Notes: generated from the letters alone by a model not told the origin. Counted from the first letter of the stretch, positions 46,462 through 56,925 are shown. The stretch is 64,000 nucleotides of DNA from Pseudobdellovibrionaceae bacterium (GCA_013359135.1 JABWCN010000014.1:1-64000); one strand, 5' to 3'. A program made the numbers and translations.

Positions 46462-48753
46462 CTAAAAACCATCAGGAGGATTTAAAATGGTAGATTCTCC
46501 ACCATTAAGACCAGAAGCTTTCATGTTGCTAAACAAAAAATCTTTAGAAATGATTTTTACCGAGTAACCAGTTCGCCCACCAGTAATACATTCTCCAGGA
46601 ACTGATTCTCCAGCTTTTAAAAATTTGTTGTCTTCTTGAGGGTCTTTATAATCAGAGCTTGAAATCACTGGGGCCTGACAACTTCCAAAAAAACCAGAGG
46701 GAACTTCTTCATAATTAAATAATGATTTGTTGGTCCATGAAGTCAGCAGATGCACTGGATTTAAAACACTATAAGTCAGTTTTTCTTTAAAGTTTAAAAG
46801 TGCTGGTGAAATATCTGCTGCTAATTTGATTTGATCTTTTATTGAAAATTTCTCTAGTGTCGGATGTCCAATTCTAGCTCCTAGGTCTGGTCTTAGAAAA
46901 CTTTGATCAAGTCCAACTTGCTTGAGTAAGCCATCTTTTAATTTCTTGTAATAGTTTTCATAGAAATTGGGTTCAATGGAATAATAGGTAAGGTCAAATT
47001 GATCGGGAGCAAGACCCGCGATTTCAAGGGCACGCATTCCAGGGAACTGATCTTCAAAATTATTCCAAGCTAGAATGTCTTTAGTTGTGTTAAGATCGAT
47101 TCCTTCAGAAATTTTATACCAATCCTCTAGTCTTGGAGCTGGGTAGGCACCAGCGTTCAGAATAATATTGTCAGTAGTCGTTATCCCAGTATTAACCGTG
47201 CGATATATAGCTTTTGGTGATAAATTATAAAAAGCTTTGGTCATATAGGCTAAGGTTCGCCAAGAAGTTAGTCCATAGGGATCACCAACATATTTAGAGT
47301 AATTAGCAATTCTTAGAGGGTTTGCAAAAACACTAGGGTCACTACTTAAAGTTGCAAAATCTTTAATTCTTAAAGGCAACTGAGTGTCTATGCGATCGTT
47401 CGGACCACCTGTAGACTCGGGAGAGCTTTTAGGCCAGTTTTTATAATACCATGGCCCAACACTACCACCGAATGGTTTTGCATAGGCCGAAGCGGTGAGA
47501 GTGACATCTTCTGGAGCAAAAGGAATTTTTGGTTTTGAGCTTGCTTTTGCTCCAACATAAGCTTGGCACCAAGGGTTTTTTTCCACTCCTAAAATAAAAC
47601 GATAAGTGTCGTTATAAAGCGATAGAGTTTCAGCGATATATTTGATTCTAGCTTTTAAGTTGGGTTTATCGTTTAGTTTTCCATTGTGATATGAAAATGG
47701 CATAGAGGCATTGTTACGGACATCATCAATGTTACTAATGTTCACTAAATCAAAATTTTTTGGTGTGTAGTTAATTTGAGTTGTCACTGGATTTTCGCAG
47801 TTAGCAAGATCTAGATAATAAATAGCAGGAAAGACACGAATTTCAGAGAGCCAGGGAGCTGGAGTATTAGTATCAGATCCAAGAGAGCCACAGCCATTGT
47901 GAGAGAGGCTATTATACATTTCAAAACTTAGATCTTTGGATTCACGATTTGCTTCGGTTAGATTTCTTTTAAATGTTTCCTCGGCCCCTTTTTTAACTGA
48001 CTCGCCATTGATGTCTAAAAAATCATTTTTTTCTTTGCTCATACTTCTTGAAATTCTTGCGATAGTAATTCGACGCACATATTGATCTAACTGGTATGCC
48101 AACATAAAATCACCGACTGTCATGTAGTTATATGGACCAACAATGTGACAACGATTTAGGGCTGAGTTTTTCATTTGTTCAGTAATTGCTTTAGTCACTG
48201 ATGCAAAACTAATGAATCCAGCGATGACCGCTGGTGGTTTAAAAAGACGAATGATTTCTGAGTCAACACGTGGGTCTAAGGTTTTTTTGCAAGTTGTTTC
48301 ACCTTCGGGGACGATAGTTTCATTGAAAGGGTTATAAGTAATACAAAAAGGAGGTCTTAAAAAGTTTCCTCTATTTGGATCCGTATTGGGATCATTTGAA
48401 AACTCAAGATCCATATCAGGCTTGATGGTTTTATGTAAAAAATCATAGGGATGGAAGTGAGTATCACCAGCAGAACCTAGAACACGATAGCGCCAGGCTA
48501 ATAATTTCCAACTTTGTCTCATTTGATAATTGATATGACCAATACTGTTTAATAATTCAGCTTGTTTCATGGCTCCATAATAGGCAGCCATGTCGACAGA
48601 GTTTTGTAAATTAATTTTATGGTGCACCACAAGACCCACATTAACAATCATAGCAAAGAAAAGAAACAAGACTTGAAAGATCAAAGCGACAAAGAGAGCC
48701 ACTTGACCTTTCTTGCCAGTTATTAAACTCGTGTTACTTTTCAATAACTTCAT
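46462..48753 (-). CDS. TadG-like pilus-assembly-related protein
   Basis: The 763-residue protein opens with KKGQVALFVALIFQVLFLFFAMIVNVGLVVHHKINLQNSVDMAAYYGAM, the single hydrophobic segment and start of the mature domain seen in TadE/TadG-like proteins. It then has a long extracytoplasmic part. No tad ATPase, secretin or prepilin genes are in the window, so this may be a specialised paralog. The two genes downstream on the same strand encode secreted proteins. Confidence 0.6.
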   Translation of the reverse strand: MKLLKSNTSLITGKKGQVALFVALIFQVLFLFFAMIVNVGLVVHHKINLQNSVDMAAYYGAMKQAELLNSIGHINYQMRQSWKLLAWRYRVLGSAGDTHFHPYDFLHKTIKPDMDLEFSNDPNTDPNRGNFLRPPFCITYNPFNETIVPEGETTCKKTLDPRVDSEIIRLFKPPAVIAGFISFASVTKAITEQMKNSALNRCHIVGPYNYMTVGDFMLAYQLDQYVRRITIARISRSMSKEKNDFLDINGESVKKGAEETFKRNLTEANRESKDLSFEMYNSLSHNGCGSLGSDTNTPAPWLSEIRVFPAIYYLDLANCENPVTTQINYTPKNFDLVNISNIDDVRNNASMPFSYHNGKLNDKPNLKARIKYIAETLSLYNDTYRFILGVEKNPWCQAYVGAKASSKPKIPFAPEDVTLTASAYAKPFGGSVGPWYYKNWPKSSPESTGGPNDRIDTQLPLRIKDFATLSSDPSVFANPLRIANYSKYVGDPYGLTSWRTLAYMTKAFYNLSPKAIYRTVNTGITTTDNIILNAGAYPAPRLEDWYKISEGIDLNTTKDILAWNNFEDQFPGMRALEIAGLAPDQFDLTYYSIEPNFYENYYKKLKDGLLKQVGLDQSFLRPDLGARIGHPTLEKFSIKDQIKLAADISPALLNFKEKLTYSVLNPVHLLTSWTNKSLFNYEEVPSGFFGSCQAPVISSSDYKDPQEDNKFLKAGESVPGECITGGRTGYSVKIISKDFLFSNMKASGLNGGESTILNPPDGF

Positions 48754-48987
48754 AGTATTGTTTCTTTCTGCGGTTACAATTTAATGGAAGGGTTATTAAA
48801 TAACTCTTTTCTTAGTCTAAAAACATTCAAGAAAACTTGCAAATAGTGATTGATAATTTTTTACACTCTAAATACATTTGCTTGATTAAAATTAAGCTCA
48901 TAGAGAAAATATACAAGAGGTCTGTTCTTTAGTCAGTTATAGGATTTACGAATTAAAGAACTAATAATCAAGGAAGAGGATGATTTA

Positions 48988-49980
48988 GTGATTCAAAAAA
49001 GAAGATCATGGAAGAAAATAGCCCTTATTTTTAATCTGATACTGTACTCAAGTCTAGATGTCTGGGCTCAAAAAGACGTTTTATTTGAAGGTTTTTTTAA
49101 GGTATTAATTAATAAGCAACATATAGGTTACTCGATTACACGTTACGAGTATGATCCGAAAAGTAAAAACTTTTACTGCACTGTCTTTACAAGAACTGGG
49201 GCTTTGGGGGGAAATATTATTGAAAGCCTTAAAGCTGTCAGTGATGCTAATCTGGTTCCCTTGAACTATGAATACACCACCCTTATTACTGATAATCAAA
49301 AAAGCACATCAAAAAAAATTGAAGCTAAGTTTATAGTTCCTACAAAAAATAAAAAAAACAGTAAAAAAATAAAAATGATAGCTAGTGTTTTTCAAGATGG
49401 AAAGTTGACTAAGATAGAAAATGACTTACCAAATGATGAAGTTTTTTTAAGTTATTTTTTAGTATATAAGATGCTTAAAAGTAAGGTTGGGATTCAAACA
49501 GAGTCGCGATACACCTATGATTCTATTGCTGAAGAAAAAGCTGCTGTGATTAAAAAATCAGTGGCTACTGTGACAGGAGTTGAAGATGTCAATGGCGTTA
49601 AAGCGTATCGTGTAGAAAATAAATTTGATGAAAATCCATTTTTGAGTTTTATTACTGATAAGGGTGAATTGATAAAAGTAGTAACACCTACAACGGGAGT
49701 TGTTGCTGAGTTAGTTGCTAAACCTAATGAAGCTGTAGGAGAGTTTCCTTTTCCAACTAATACACTTAAAGAGTTGTATGGAGAAGTTCCCCTTGGGACG
49801 GCCAATATTCAATCTAAAAAATTGAAAGAAGAGGCATTTAAGTCTGTTACAGAGCCTCCAGGTGATAAAAAATTTGGGACGCCCGCTGGTGCCGAAATTC
49901 AGAGTAAAATAGAGACAATACAAAAACCAATTCCTAAACTAGATAAAGAATTAGTTTCACCAAAATCAAAGGAAAAATAA
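48988..49980 (+). CDS. Exported protein, DUF3108-like in style
   Basis: The 330-residue protein starts at GTG (AGAGG eight bases upstream) and has a signal peptide (about 1-26, ending VWAQ). The mature part is beta-rich (FEGFFKVLINKQHIGYSITRYEYDPKSKNFY) and the C-terminal tail is Lys/Pro-rich. Its stop TAA shares an A with the ATG of nagZ, so the two are coupled. Family not certain. Confidence 0.55.
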   Translation: MIQKRRSWKKIALIFNLILYSSLDVWAQKDVLFEGFFKVLINKQHIGYSITRYEYDPKSKNFYCTVFTRTGALGGNIIESLKAVSDANLVPLNYEYTTLITDNQKSTSKKIEAKFIVPTKNKKNSKKIKMIASVFQDGKLTKIENDLPNDEVFLSYFLVYKMLKSKVGIQTESRYTYDSIAEEKAAVIKKSVATVTGVEDVNGVKAYRVENKFDENPFLSFITDKGELIKVVTPTTGVVAELVAKPNEAVGEFPFPTNTLKELYGEVPLGTANIQSKKLKEEAFKSVTEPPGDKKFGTPAGAEIQSKIETIQKPIPKLDKELVSPKSKEK

Positions 49981-51083
49981 TGAGTAAGAGTTTTGGTCAG
50001 TTGATGATCATTGGCATAGAAGGTAAATCATTAACAGCAGATGAGAAGAAGTTTATTGTAAATAATAATATTTCTGGTGTTATTTTAATGGGAAGAAACT
50101 GTGAAAGTCCTAAGCAAATTTCTGAACTTTGTCATGATATTCAATCTTTAAGATTCAAGATGCCAGATAAGGCTCCTCTCTTTATAGGTATTGATATGGA
50201 AGGGGGAAGAGTTCAGAGGTTGAAATCTCCATTTACTATCTGGCCTCCAGCAAAAAAATTAGGAGACTTAGATAATGCCACTGTAAGTTTTTTGTTAAGT
50301 CAAAAAATGGGCCAAGAGTTAAAAAGTGTAGGAATCAATTTGGATTTTGCTCCTTGTGTGGATATTTTTTCTAATCCTCAAAATACAGTTATTGGAGATA
50401 GGTCTCTTGGAGAGGATCCAGAGCTTGTTGGTAAGCATGCATCAGCTCTTGTTAGAGGTTTCATTAAATCTGAAGTTATTCCATGCGTGAAACATTTTCC
50501 AGGGCATGGTAATACATTAATAGATTCTCATGAAGATTTGCCTAAAGAAAATTCGGATTTAAAAAGACTAGAAGAGTTTGAAATGATTCCCTTTAAAAGA
50601 GCTTTCAAGGCAAGAGTTGATATGTGTATGACCTCACATATTTTATTTCCACAAGTCGATCCTAAATATCCAGCCACATTATCTGAAATTTTTGTGAAAA
50701 AACTACTTAAAGAAAATAACCGCTTTAAGGGTTTAGTGATTACTGATGACCTTGATATGAAGGCATTAACTAAAAATTATTCTCCAGAGGAAATACCAGT
50801 ATTAGCGTTGAAGGCTGGATGTGATTTATTGCTTTATTGTAATGAGCCTCTATCTCCACCTAGAGCTTTAGAGGCTATTCTTAATGCTACTATTCAAGGA
50901 AGTCTTGATGAGAATTATCTTGAGAAGCTATCGCAAAAAGTGATCGCTTATAAGAAGGAAAAAATTCCTAACCCTGATCCGCTATCTTTTGAAGAAGCGA
51001 TTCAGATTATTGGATGTCAGGAGCACCAGTCACTGGCTCAGGCAATTAAAGAAGGAAAAGTTCCAGAGGGAATTACTTCCTAA
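49980..51083 (+). CDS. nagZ: Beta-N-acetylhexosaminidase (NagZ, GH3)
   Basis: Removes GlcNAc from muropeptides during wall recycling. The 367-residue protein has FIGIDMEGGRVQR, KHFPGHGNTLIDSHEDLP and VITDDLDMKAL (catalytic Asp), all signatures of the family. It begins where the previous stop ends (TAATG). No signal peptide, so it acts in the cytoplasm. Together with amgK-murU 9 kb away it gives a salvage route for wall sugars. Confidence 0.9.
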   Translation: MSKSFGQLMIIGIEGKSLTADEKKFIVNNNISGVILMGRNCESPKQISELCHDIQSLRFKMPDKAPLFIGIDMEGGRVQRLKSPFTIWPPAKKLGDLDNATVSFLLSQKMGQELKSVGINLDFAPCVDIFSNPQNTVIGDRSLGEDPELVGKHASALVRGFIKSEVIPCVKHFPGHGNTLIDSHEDLPKENSDLKRLEEFEMIPFKRAFKARVDMCMTSHILFPQVDPKYPATLSEIFVKKLLKENNRFKGLVITDDLDMKALTKNYSPEEIPVLALKAGCDLLLYCNEPLSPPRALEAILNATIQGSLDENYLEKLSQKVIAYKKEKIPNPDPLSFEEAIQIIGCQEHQSLAQAIKEGKVPEGITS

Positions 51084-51086
51084 GCA

Positions 51087-52253
51087 TTAGTCTTCATTAA
51101 CCTTAAGGACTCCTTTGCAGGCTTCACAGTTTTGCTCTTTCCCCTTCCAGTCAGAAAGATCAAATTTGGTTTCAAAAGAATCCTGGACTTCTTTGGAGTA
51201 CTTATCTTCAAAGAAGTTTATCCCAGTTAAACTTTCCAGTTCACGAATGGAGAGAGCTCTACTTTCGTAGGGGTCATTATCAATAGCATTATCAGTTTGA
51301 GGATAAAGAAATGCTATTCCATAGTGTTTACCTTCTTTGAAATAAGAAAGTACTTTGAAGTATTTTCTAGGAATGCTTGCGCACGACTTTAAACGATGTA
51401 AATTTTTTTCTAGTACTGGACCAGTATAAACTTCTAACTCTTCAACGCCACAAGCCCAGCGTCGAATATGACTTTCAAGTTTTTGCCAAGTTTTTTGATT
51501 CAGTCCAGGAGTTTGAGGAGACATATTTGTCATGTAAAAAGATTCTTTATTGATAGATTGATTCCAAACAAAATCTCCAGATGGAGCCATGTGTCCTCTG
51601 TCAAAACCAGACCCCTTAAAGCCACTGTCCGTAAGTATAAAGCTTGCGGGAATTCTTAGATTTTTAAGTGTCTCATCGGCGTAAAAACCATTAGATCTTT
51701 TACCACAGCTATTTTGTAGATTGCTTTTATGGATACGATGGAAAACATAGTTAGGGTTAAGGTGATAAAAGTTGTATGAAATATCATAGGCACTATGCTT
51801 GATTTTAAAGTCATAGGGGTTAAAACCTATCGTTTTAGTTTTCTTATCTTCATTGAAAATTTCTGGAAGAGTGTTAAAATTTTCAAGGCATTTTGTTTGA
51901 ACATCATTTTGATCTTCAGGAATAGCAATTTTTCTACCTGCGAGAGCACCTTTTGAAATATTATTTACAAAAGTGTTTACATCTTCAAGCTGTGAAGTAA
52001 TTTCTTTAAGACCAAGATTTTTATCATATTTAACTTCTAAAGGGCTAGAGATATCGTTTGATTGAGTAGCAACAAAAGTTGTTTGAGTAGCTTGCTGTGG
52101 AGGTTCATAAACTTGAGCTGTAGCCACATTTCTAGAATCGTAGAGTGTTACATCTTTATTTGCTGAGCGTGAGAGGGTATCGATTTCCTTAACACTGCAA
52201 CTTTGTATGAGAAATCCAAAAAATAATAGCAACAACAATAACCTGTTTTTCAT
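51087..52253 (-). CDS. DNA/RNA non-specific endonuclease, lipoprotein
   Basis: The 388-residue protein has a lipoprotein signal (FGFLIQSCSVKE, Cys19) and the NUC1 active site GFDRGHMAPSGDF, with NMSPQTPGLNQKTWQKLE downstream, as in Serratia-type nucleases. A spacer of about 100 residues separates anchor and domain. It is expected on the outer membrane or periplasm, digesting nucleic acid. Its 3' end is four bases from the convergent nagZ stop. Confidence 0.87.
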   Translation of the reverse strand: MKNRLLLLLLFFGFLIQSCSVKEIDTLSRSANKDVTLYDSRNVATAQVYEPPQQATQTTFVATQSNDISSPLEVKYDKNLGLKEITSQLEDVNTFVNNISKGALAGRKIAIPEDQNDVQTKCLENFNTLPEIFNEDKKTKTIGFNPYDFKIKHSAYDISYNFYHLNPNYVFHRIHKSNLQNSCGKRSNGFYADETLKNLRIPASFILTDSGFKGSGFDRGHMAPSGDFVWNQSINKESFYMTNMSPQTPGLNQKTWQKLESHIRRWACGVEELEVYTGPVLEKNLHRLKSCASIPRKYFKVLSYFKEGKHYGIAFLYPQTDNAIDNDPYESRALSIRELESLTGINFFEDKYSKEVQDSFETKFDLSDWKGKEQNCEACKGVLKVNED

Positions 52254-52496
52254 AGGTAAATCCTTTCAAGTGCAAAACTATATTCTATAAAAAGTAATTA
52301 ACCATCACAAGTCTAGTATGAGGACTGTTAAAAAATCAGGAAAGAAGTCTATTTTAAACTGAACAAAAAAATGACGGAGTATTAGCAATTTTTGTCTTAT
52401 TTCACTTTGAGACACAGTTTCATTTTTTAAGTGATTGAAATCTAACTAATAAATGTGGTTTCGGTATTGCTCACTTGAGTTAATAAGAGGAATCAT

Positions 52497-55400
52497 ATGA
52501 AAAGCTATCTACATTTGATTTTTAAAGTTTTTATTTCTTGGAATCTGATTTTTACTCATCATTTGGCAGTGGCCCAGGAAGCTGGTGCTTCAGGGAGATT
52601 GTCCTCGCAACAAGCTGGAGAAAGCTCACCTGAAGAATCTGTGGGTGGAACTTCAATTAATGTAAATGCTCATATTGGGCAAGATAAAGATGGCAAGACG
52701 GTGGCAGAAGTTGGAAGTGCTTCTGTAGAAGGAAAACTCACCACAGACCCTCAATTTAATCCATCAAATATTCGTCAGCTTTATATGATAGACAAAGAAA
52801 ATTTTATCCGAAATTCTCAAATGCAAAAAGAATATATGCGTACTCAAAATGCAACAGCAGAGTGGCAAAAAACTATTTGGGGTTCTCAACTTAAAAGATT
52901 TCCTATGGAATCATTCTTGTTTTTTGTGGCTATTGGTGCTGTTAATATGGCCACTTTGATGGCGAGCTATGCCAATAATCCTCTGATTATGGAGCAGCAC
53001 TTACAATCACTGACAGATCCTATCGGAAATTTATCATTCTTGGCATTTATGGTTGCTAATGGTTACACCACCCATTTTTTAGATAATCCACGCCTAACTG
53101 TTAGATTTCCAAAAGAAATAGAAAAGGTATTAAATGTTTCTTTGATGTATGGCCCAATGCTATCTCCTGGAGCGACCAAAGAACAAATCATTGCTGGTGC
53201 CAAACCTTACTTTGATTCAAAAGCAGTTTCCGCTGCGAAAAAAGCATATGGACATTTGCTGCCATATTTATCTATGACAGCTGGTTCTATGGCATCACAT
53301 CTTGTAGGAGACATTTTACATTCTTTGCAAGCTTGCGTGAAAAGTATTACTCCCCCCGCTGGCGAGCAAGCAAACAAAGTGAGTGGTAAAGTAAAAGATC
53401 CATTGAATACATTAAGCCAAGATGCGTGTGATGTTGCATGGAGAGAATGGACTATAGAAAAAAAATACAATACATATGCACCAGCTTTAGCGACAATGAT
53501 TGTTTCACAAGCTTTATCTACAGCCGTGTCTTGGGGGCTTGAAAAAGCGAAAACAGGAGCTTTTGATAATGGGGCAGCTGAAGGTTTGTCTTTGCTTGAA
53601 GCTAAGGGAAAAAAATCTTTAACTTTCAAATTTTTAGGAGCTGCTTTGTTTGATATGAATCCCTACGGTATGGGAGGCAAAGCTTATCGCCTTATCGCTC
53701 ATGTCTCGAACCTTGCCATGTTCACATGGTTAGATCAGTTGGTTCATCATTGGGTTGATGATAAAATATCAAATATTAACTATGGTAATTATAATATTGC
53801 TTATAAGTCAGATGCTATCCCTAGAAAAGCAGAGATACTTTATGATCTTATTAATAAAGAGAAAGTCGACAAATATCAGAAGATGAGTCCTGCCTGTCAA
53901 AAGGATATTCAAAGTTACGAGTGTCAGTCACAAGATATTTTAGGATTTTTGCATAATTTCTCTGAGACCATGACCAAATGGAGAGATTTTAATAAGTCTA
54001 AGCCTTTGATGGCTCATCAGAATTGGTTGCAGTTAGTGAATAACTTTCAAGCCACTGAAGCAGCCACAAAATCATTTTATTCAGAATTTTTAAATGATCT
54101 ACAGCAAACTGAATTTTACAGAAAAAATCCAACTCCTATAGATCCAAAGGCTTCAAGTAGAACAGCTGAAGAGAATCTTGAAAAGATTTTTGCAGACATG
54201 GAAAACATGCCTAAGGATGAAAATGGAGAAATTATTTTAGATAATACAAAGTTAAGAAATTTACCCAATAGTTTAAATTACATTCAGTTTCCACTTTATG
54301 GAGTAGAGCCCATATTAGAAGAAAAAGAAAAGTTTAGTTTTCAGTGGCGTAATATGTATATGGATAATCCATTTTTGTTAGAAAAACAACAGATGGAAAA
54401 AGTTAAGTTAATTGCAAAAGAGTTTACGGCATATATAAAATCTAGAGGACTAGATTCAGCAGAGCCCAAGAAAAATGCAGACATAGTAACTCGAGTCTTA
54501 AAAGGAATTAATTCAGAAAAACCAAATGAAATCGGACATGCTTTGAACTTAATGAAGTTTTATTCTTCAGAGCGAACAGCCGGTGCCACAGAGGTAACAC
54601 AGAATATTTTTAAACTCTATTTAGATAAATTAGGAAACCCATCACCTTTATTGTATCAAGGAATGGGCTTCTCTTACGCGTTTGAAAATTCAGATAATCG
54701 TAAAGGAGCTTTAAAAGACATGGTTCTTCCACACTTTCTTAGTAACATGGGTGTAGCTTCAAGTTTTAGATTCAATAAAAAAACTGATTATATTTATTAT
54801 CATATGTTGTGTGGCCCAGAGGCAGAATCTGAAAATATTATTAGTAAAAAATATTTAGATATTTTTGGTATAGAAACTTCTTTTAAATCAGGGATGCAAT
54901 CCCACTTTATTCCACCAGCAATAGTTAAGAGTAATTTTAAAGCTGATCTATGTAGTCAATTTTTAAAATTTAAAAATTCTTCAATGATTTATACCGAAAG
55001 AGTAAAAAATACGGAAACTGGTGAGGTCTATGGCGGTATTTTTCCAGCTATTTATAAGAACTTAAGACCAGAGTTGCAACAAATAGTAGATTCAAAACCG
55101 ATTTTTGTACTTGAAAGTAAAGTCAAAGTTAAGAACCCATTTGAAACTTGGTGGGAAAAAAATATAGAACCAAAAGTTATAAAGAAGTTAGATGAGTTTA
55201 AAGAAGATTATCATGAGATTGCAGTTGAATTGTTTCGAACCTACTTCAAAGAAGACTCAAGTTTGAGTGATGGTGTAGTGATGAACTCTGTGGTGTATTC
55301 AACCATGCAAGAGGCAAGGGTTTATTCCATGATATTAGAGCAAATCATGAAGCAGACATTGGCGCCAGAGGTGTATAGCAAAATGGTGGTTAAGAAAGCT

Positions 55401-55988
55401 TTTAATCAGAAACCGTTTAAGATTGCTTACAAACAAGATATCGTGTCTTTCCAAAAAGGTGCTTATTATCAAGATTTTGATGCTATAGAAAAGGGTCAAG
55501 TTCCTAAAGTTTTAAGTTTCCAGGAAAAAATTGAAGAAATTCTTATGATTTATCATAACACAGTAAAAGCCTTCCAAGTTGAGAAAGCCACTAATAGCAG
55601 GGGTCAGAGTATCGAGGTTATTAACCCTAAAATTAGCGAGATGGATATGAGTAAACTAGCCAATAGAGTGGATGACTTGGTTAAAAGTATTGATGCCGAT
55701 CTTGATGGTGTGATCAAGCACTTATCGCAGTTCAATGATAAATATGCCAAAGCTATCAGTGCGATTGTTTTTATTAAACTTCAACTCGAGAGATTATCTA
55801 AAGAGCTTACGTTAAATTTTGAGATGGTAAATCTAATGACTCAGAAAACGACAGATTACGTTAAGAAAGAGCTTTCAGAGGAAGAAAAGAATATGAAGTT
55901 AGAAAGAGCTAAACGCGAAAAAGAAATGCTTAAAAACAAATGTGATCAACTTAAAGCTCAAGGAGGTCCAAAAATGGCTGGATGTTAA
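52497..55988 (+). CDS. Large exported or membrane protein of unknown function
   Basis: A 1163-residue protein with an N-terminal signal peptide (HHLAVAQEAG cleavage region), at least one hydrophobic stretch (about 141-160, MESFLFFVAIGAVNMATLMA) and another around 254-265. Most of the remainder is soluble and alpha-helical. The C-terminal 180 residues look coiled-coil-like, with many Lys/Glu heptads. No catalytic motif or known domain. It is monocistronic, with a weak hairpin after the stop. Size and topology suggest a lineage-specific envelope protein. Confidence 0.55.
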   Translation: MKSYLHLIFKVFISWNLIFTHHLAVAQEAGASGRLSSQQAGESSPEESVGGTSINVNAHIGQDKDGKTVAEVGSASVEGKLTTDPQFNPSNIRQLYMIDKENFIRNSQMQKEYMRTQNATAEWQKTIWGSQLKRFPMESFLFFVAIGAVNMATLMASYANNPLIMEQHLQSLTDPIGNLSFLAFMVANGYTTHFLDNPRLTVRFPKEIEKVLNVSLMYGPMLSPGATKEQIIAGAKPYFDSKAVSAAKKAYGHLLPYLSMTAGSMASHLVGDILHSLQACVKSITPPAGEQANKVSGKVKDPLNTLSQDACDVAWREWTIEKKYNTYAPALATMIVSQALSTAVSWGLEKAKTGAFDNGAAEGLSLLEAKGKKSLTFKFLGAALFDMNPYGMGGKAYRLIAHVSNLAMFTWLDQLVHHWVDDKISNINYGNYNIAYKSDAIPRKAEILYDLINKEKVDKYQKMSPACQKDIQSYECQSQDILGFLHNFSETMTKWRDFNKSKPLMAHQNWLQLVNNFQATEAATKSFYSEFLNDLQQTEFYRKNPTPIDPKASSRTAEENLEKIFADMENMPKDENGEIILDNTKLRNLPNSLNYIQFPLYGVEPILEEKEKFSFQWRNMYMDNPFLLEKQQMEKVKLIAKEFTAYIKSRGLDSAEPKKNADIVTRVLKGINSEKPNEIGHALNLMKFYSSERTAGATEVTQNIFKLYLDKLGNPSPLLYQGMGFSYAFENSDNRKGALKDMVLPHFLSNMGVASSFRFNKKTDYIYYHMLCGPEAESENIISKKYLDIFGIETSFKSGMQSHFIPPAIVKSNFKADLCSQFLKFKNSSMIYTERVKNTETGEVYGGIFPAIYKNLRPELQQIVDSKPIFVLESKVKVKNPFETWWEKNIEPKVIKKLDEFKEDYHEIAVELFRTYFKEDSSLSDGVVMNSVVYSTMQEARVYSMILEQIMKQTLAPEVYSKMVVKKAFNQKPFKIAYKQDIVSFQKGAYYQDFDAIEKGQVPKVLSFQEKIEEILMIYHNTVKAFQVEKATNSRGQSIEVINPKISEMDMSKLANRVDDLVKSIDADLDGVIKHLSQFNDKYAKAISAIVFIKLQLERLSKELTLNFEMVNLMTQKTTDYVKKELSEEEKNMKLERAKREKEMLKNKCDQLKAQGGPKMAGC

Positions 55989-56156
55989 CTCAAAAAAAGT
56001 CCCCCTGTCAAAATTCAAGACAGGACATTCAGCTAATAAGAAATAGGTATGAGTTACCACTTCGAAAAGCTGGCATATAAAGTGAATATTTAGAAAAGTA
56101 TAAGTAATAAAAATAAAGATAATTTTAACAAAAATTAAATAATAAAAGGAGAAACA

Positions 56157-56816
56157 ATGAAAAAATTATTAGTGATCACTCTAGCAACATTAGCTATGGC
56201 GTTCCAAGCATCTGCAGGTATCAAGGCCGCTGAAGTTCCTGAAAAAGCAAAAGAATTTGCAGCTAAATTAGAATCAATGAAACCAGAAGATAAAGAAGCT
56301 GAAATTGCTAAAGTTCTTTCTAGTGCTAACAACAAATATGGTATTAAAAGTGCTGATGTTAAATCAATGCTTGCGTTTCTTAATGAAGTTGGAGTTGCTG
56401 ATTCTAACAAATTAGTTTCCTACATAATGAAGGTTGCCGAAGTAGAAGCTACAGGAGACAAAAGTGCAGTTAATTTGAAAAGTGCCGCTTTACAAGTAAC
56501 TAAAGCCCTTATTGAAGCTTCTAAATTTACTGGTGATGCAAAAACAGATGCAAAAACTGTTTTGAATCCTTTCATTGGCGCTTCTGGAGTATTATTTGAG
56601 CATGCGAGTACAGATGGTGCTGCTTTAAATAAACTTGCTAATCAAATTTATTCAATGAATGTTGCTATTAATGCTAAGGCAAGAGGTGAGACTGTTAACC
56701 TAGAGGACGTTTCAAAAAAAGCATTTAAAAGATTCTTATTAGGAACTGATTCTAAACTTACTGAAGCAGAAATTGAAGCTCAATACAGAAAATGGAAAGA
56801 AGACTGTAAAGCTTAA
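56157..56816 (+). CDS. Secreted helical protein of unknown function
   Basis: The 219-residue protein has a signal peptide (MKKLLVITLATLAMAFQASA) and an almost wholly helical, Lys/Ala/Glu-rich mature domain. An AAAGGAG SD precedes the ATG and a perfect terminator follows the stop, so it is a well-formed single gene. No family recognised. Codon use looks like that of a highly expressed gene. Confidence 0.65.
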   Translation: MKKLLVITLATLAMAFQASAGIKAAEVPEKAKEFAAKLESMKPEDKEAEIAKVLSSANNKYGIKSADVKSMLAFLNEVGVADSNKLVSYIMKVAEVEATGDKSAVNLKSAALQVTKALIEASKFTGDAKTDAKTVLNPFIGASGVLFEHASTDGAALNKLANQIYSMNVAINAKARGETVNLEDVSKKAFKRFLLGTDSKLTEAEIEAQYRKWKEDCKA

Positions 56817-56834
56817 TGCTTAAAGTCCAATTGC

Positions 56835-56869
56835 AAAAAAGGCTAAGTTAAATAACTTAGCCTTTTTTT
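56835..56869 (+). terminator. Strong intrinsic terminator (usable on both strands)
   Basis: AAAAAAGGCTAAGTTA-AA-TAACTTAGCCTTTTTTT is a long perfect stem with T-runs on both strands. It ends the secreted-protein gene and can also end the Tol-operon transcript from the other side. Confidence 0.88.
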
Positions 56870-56925
56870 ATTTGTGTTGAGCTTTGTATTTTGTCTAAAT
56901 TTAAAAAAAGTATTCAAATTTGTAT

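Noticed and set aside
53207-53629. 140-residue minus-strand ORF inside the large exported protein gene
   Set aside because: It is an antisense shadow of a well-supported coding frame, with no SD.
55990-56035. Hairpin after the 1163-residue protein gene as its terminator
   Set aside because: CCTGTC/GACAGG is present but no T-run follows on the plus strand; the T-run lies on the other side, where no gene ends.
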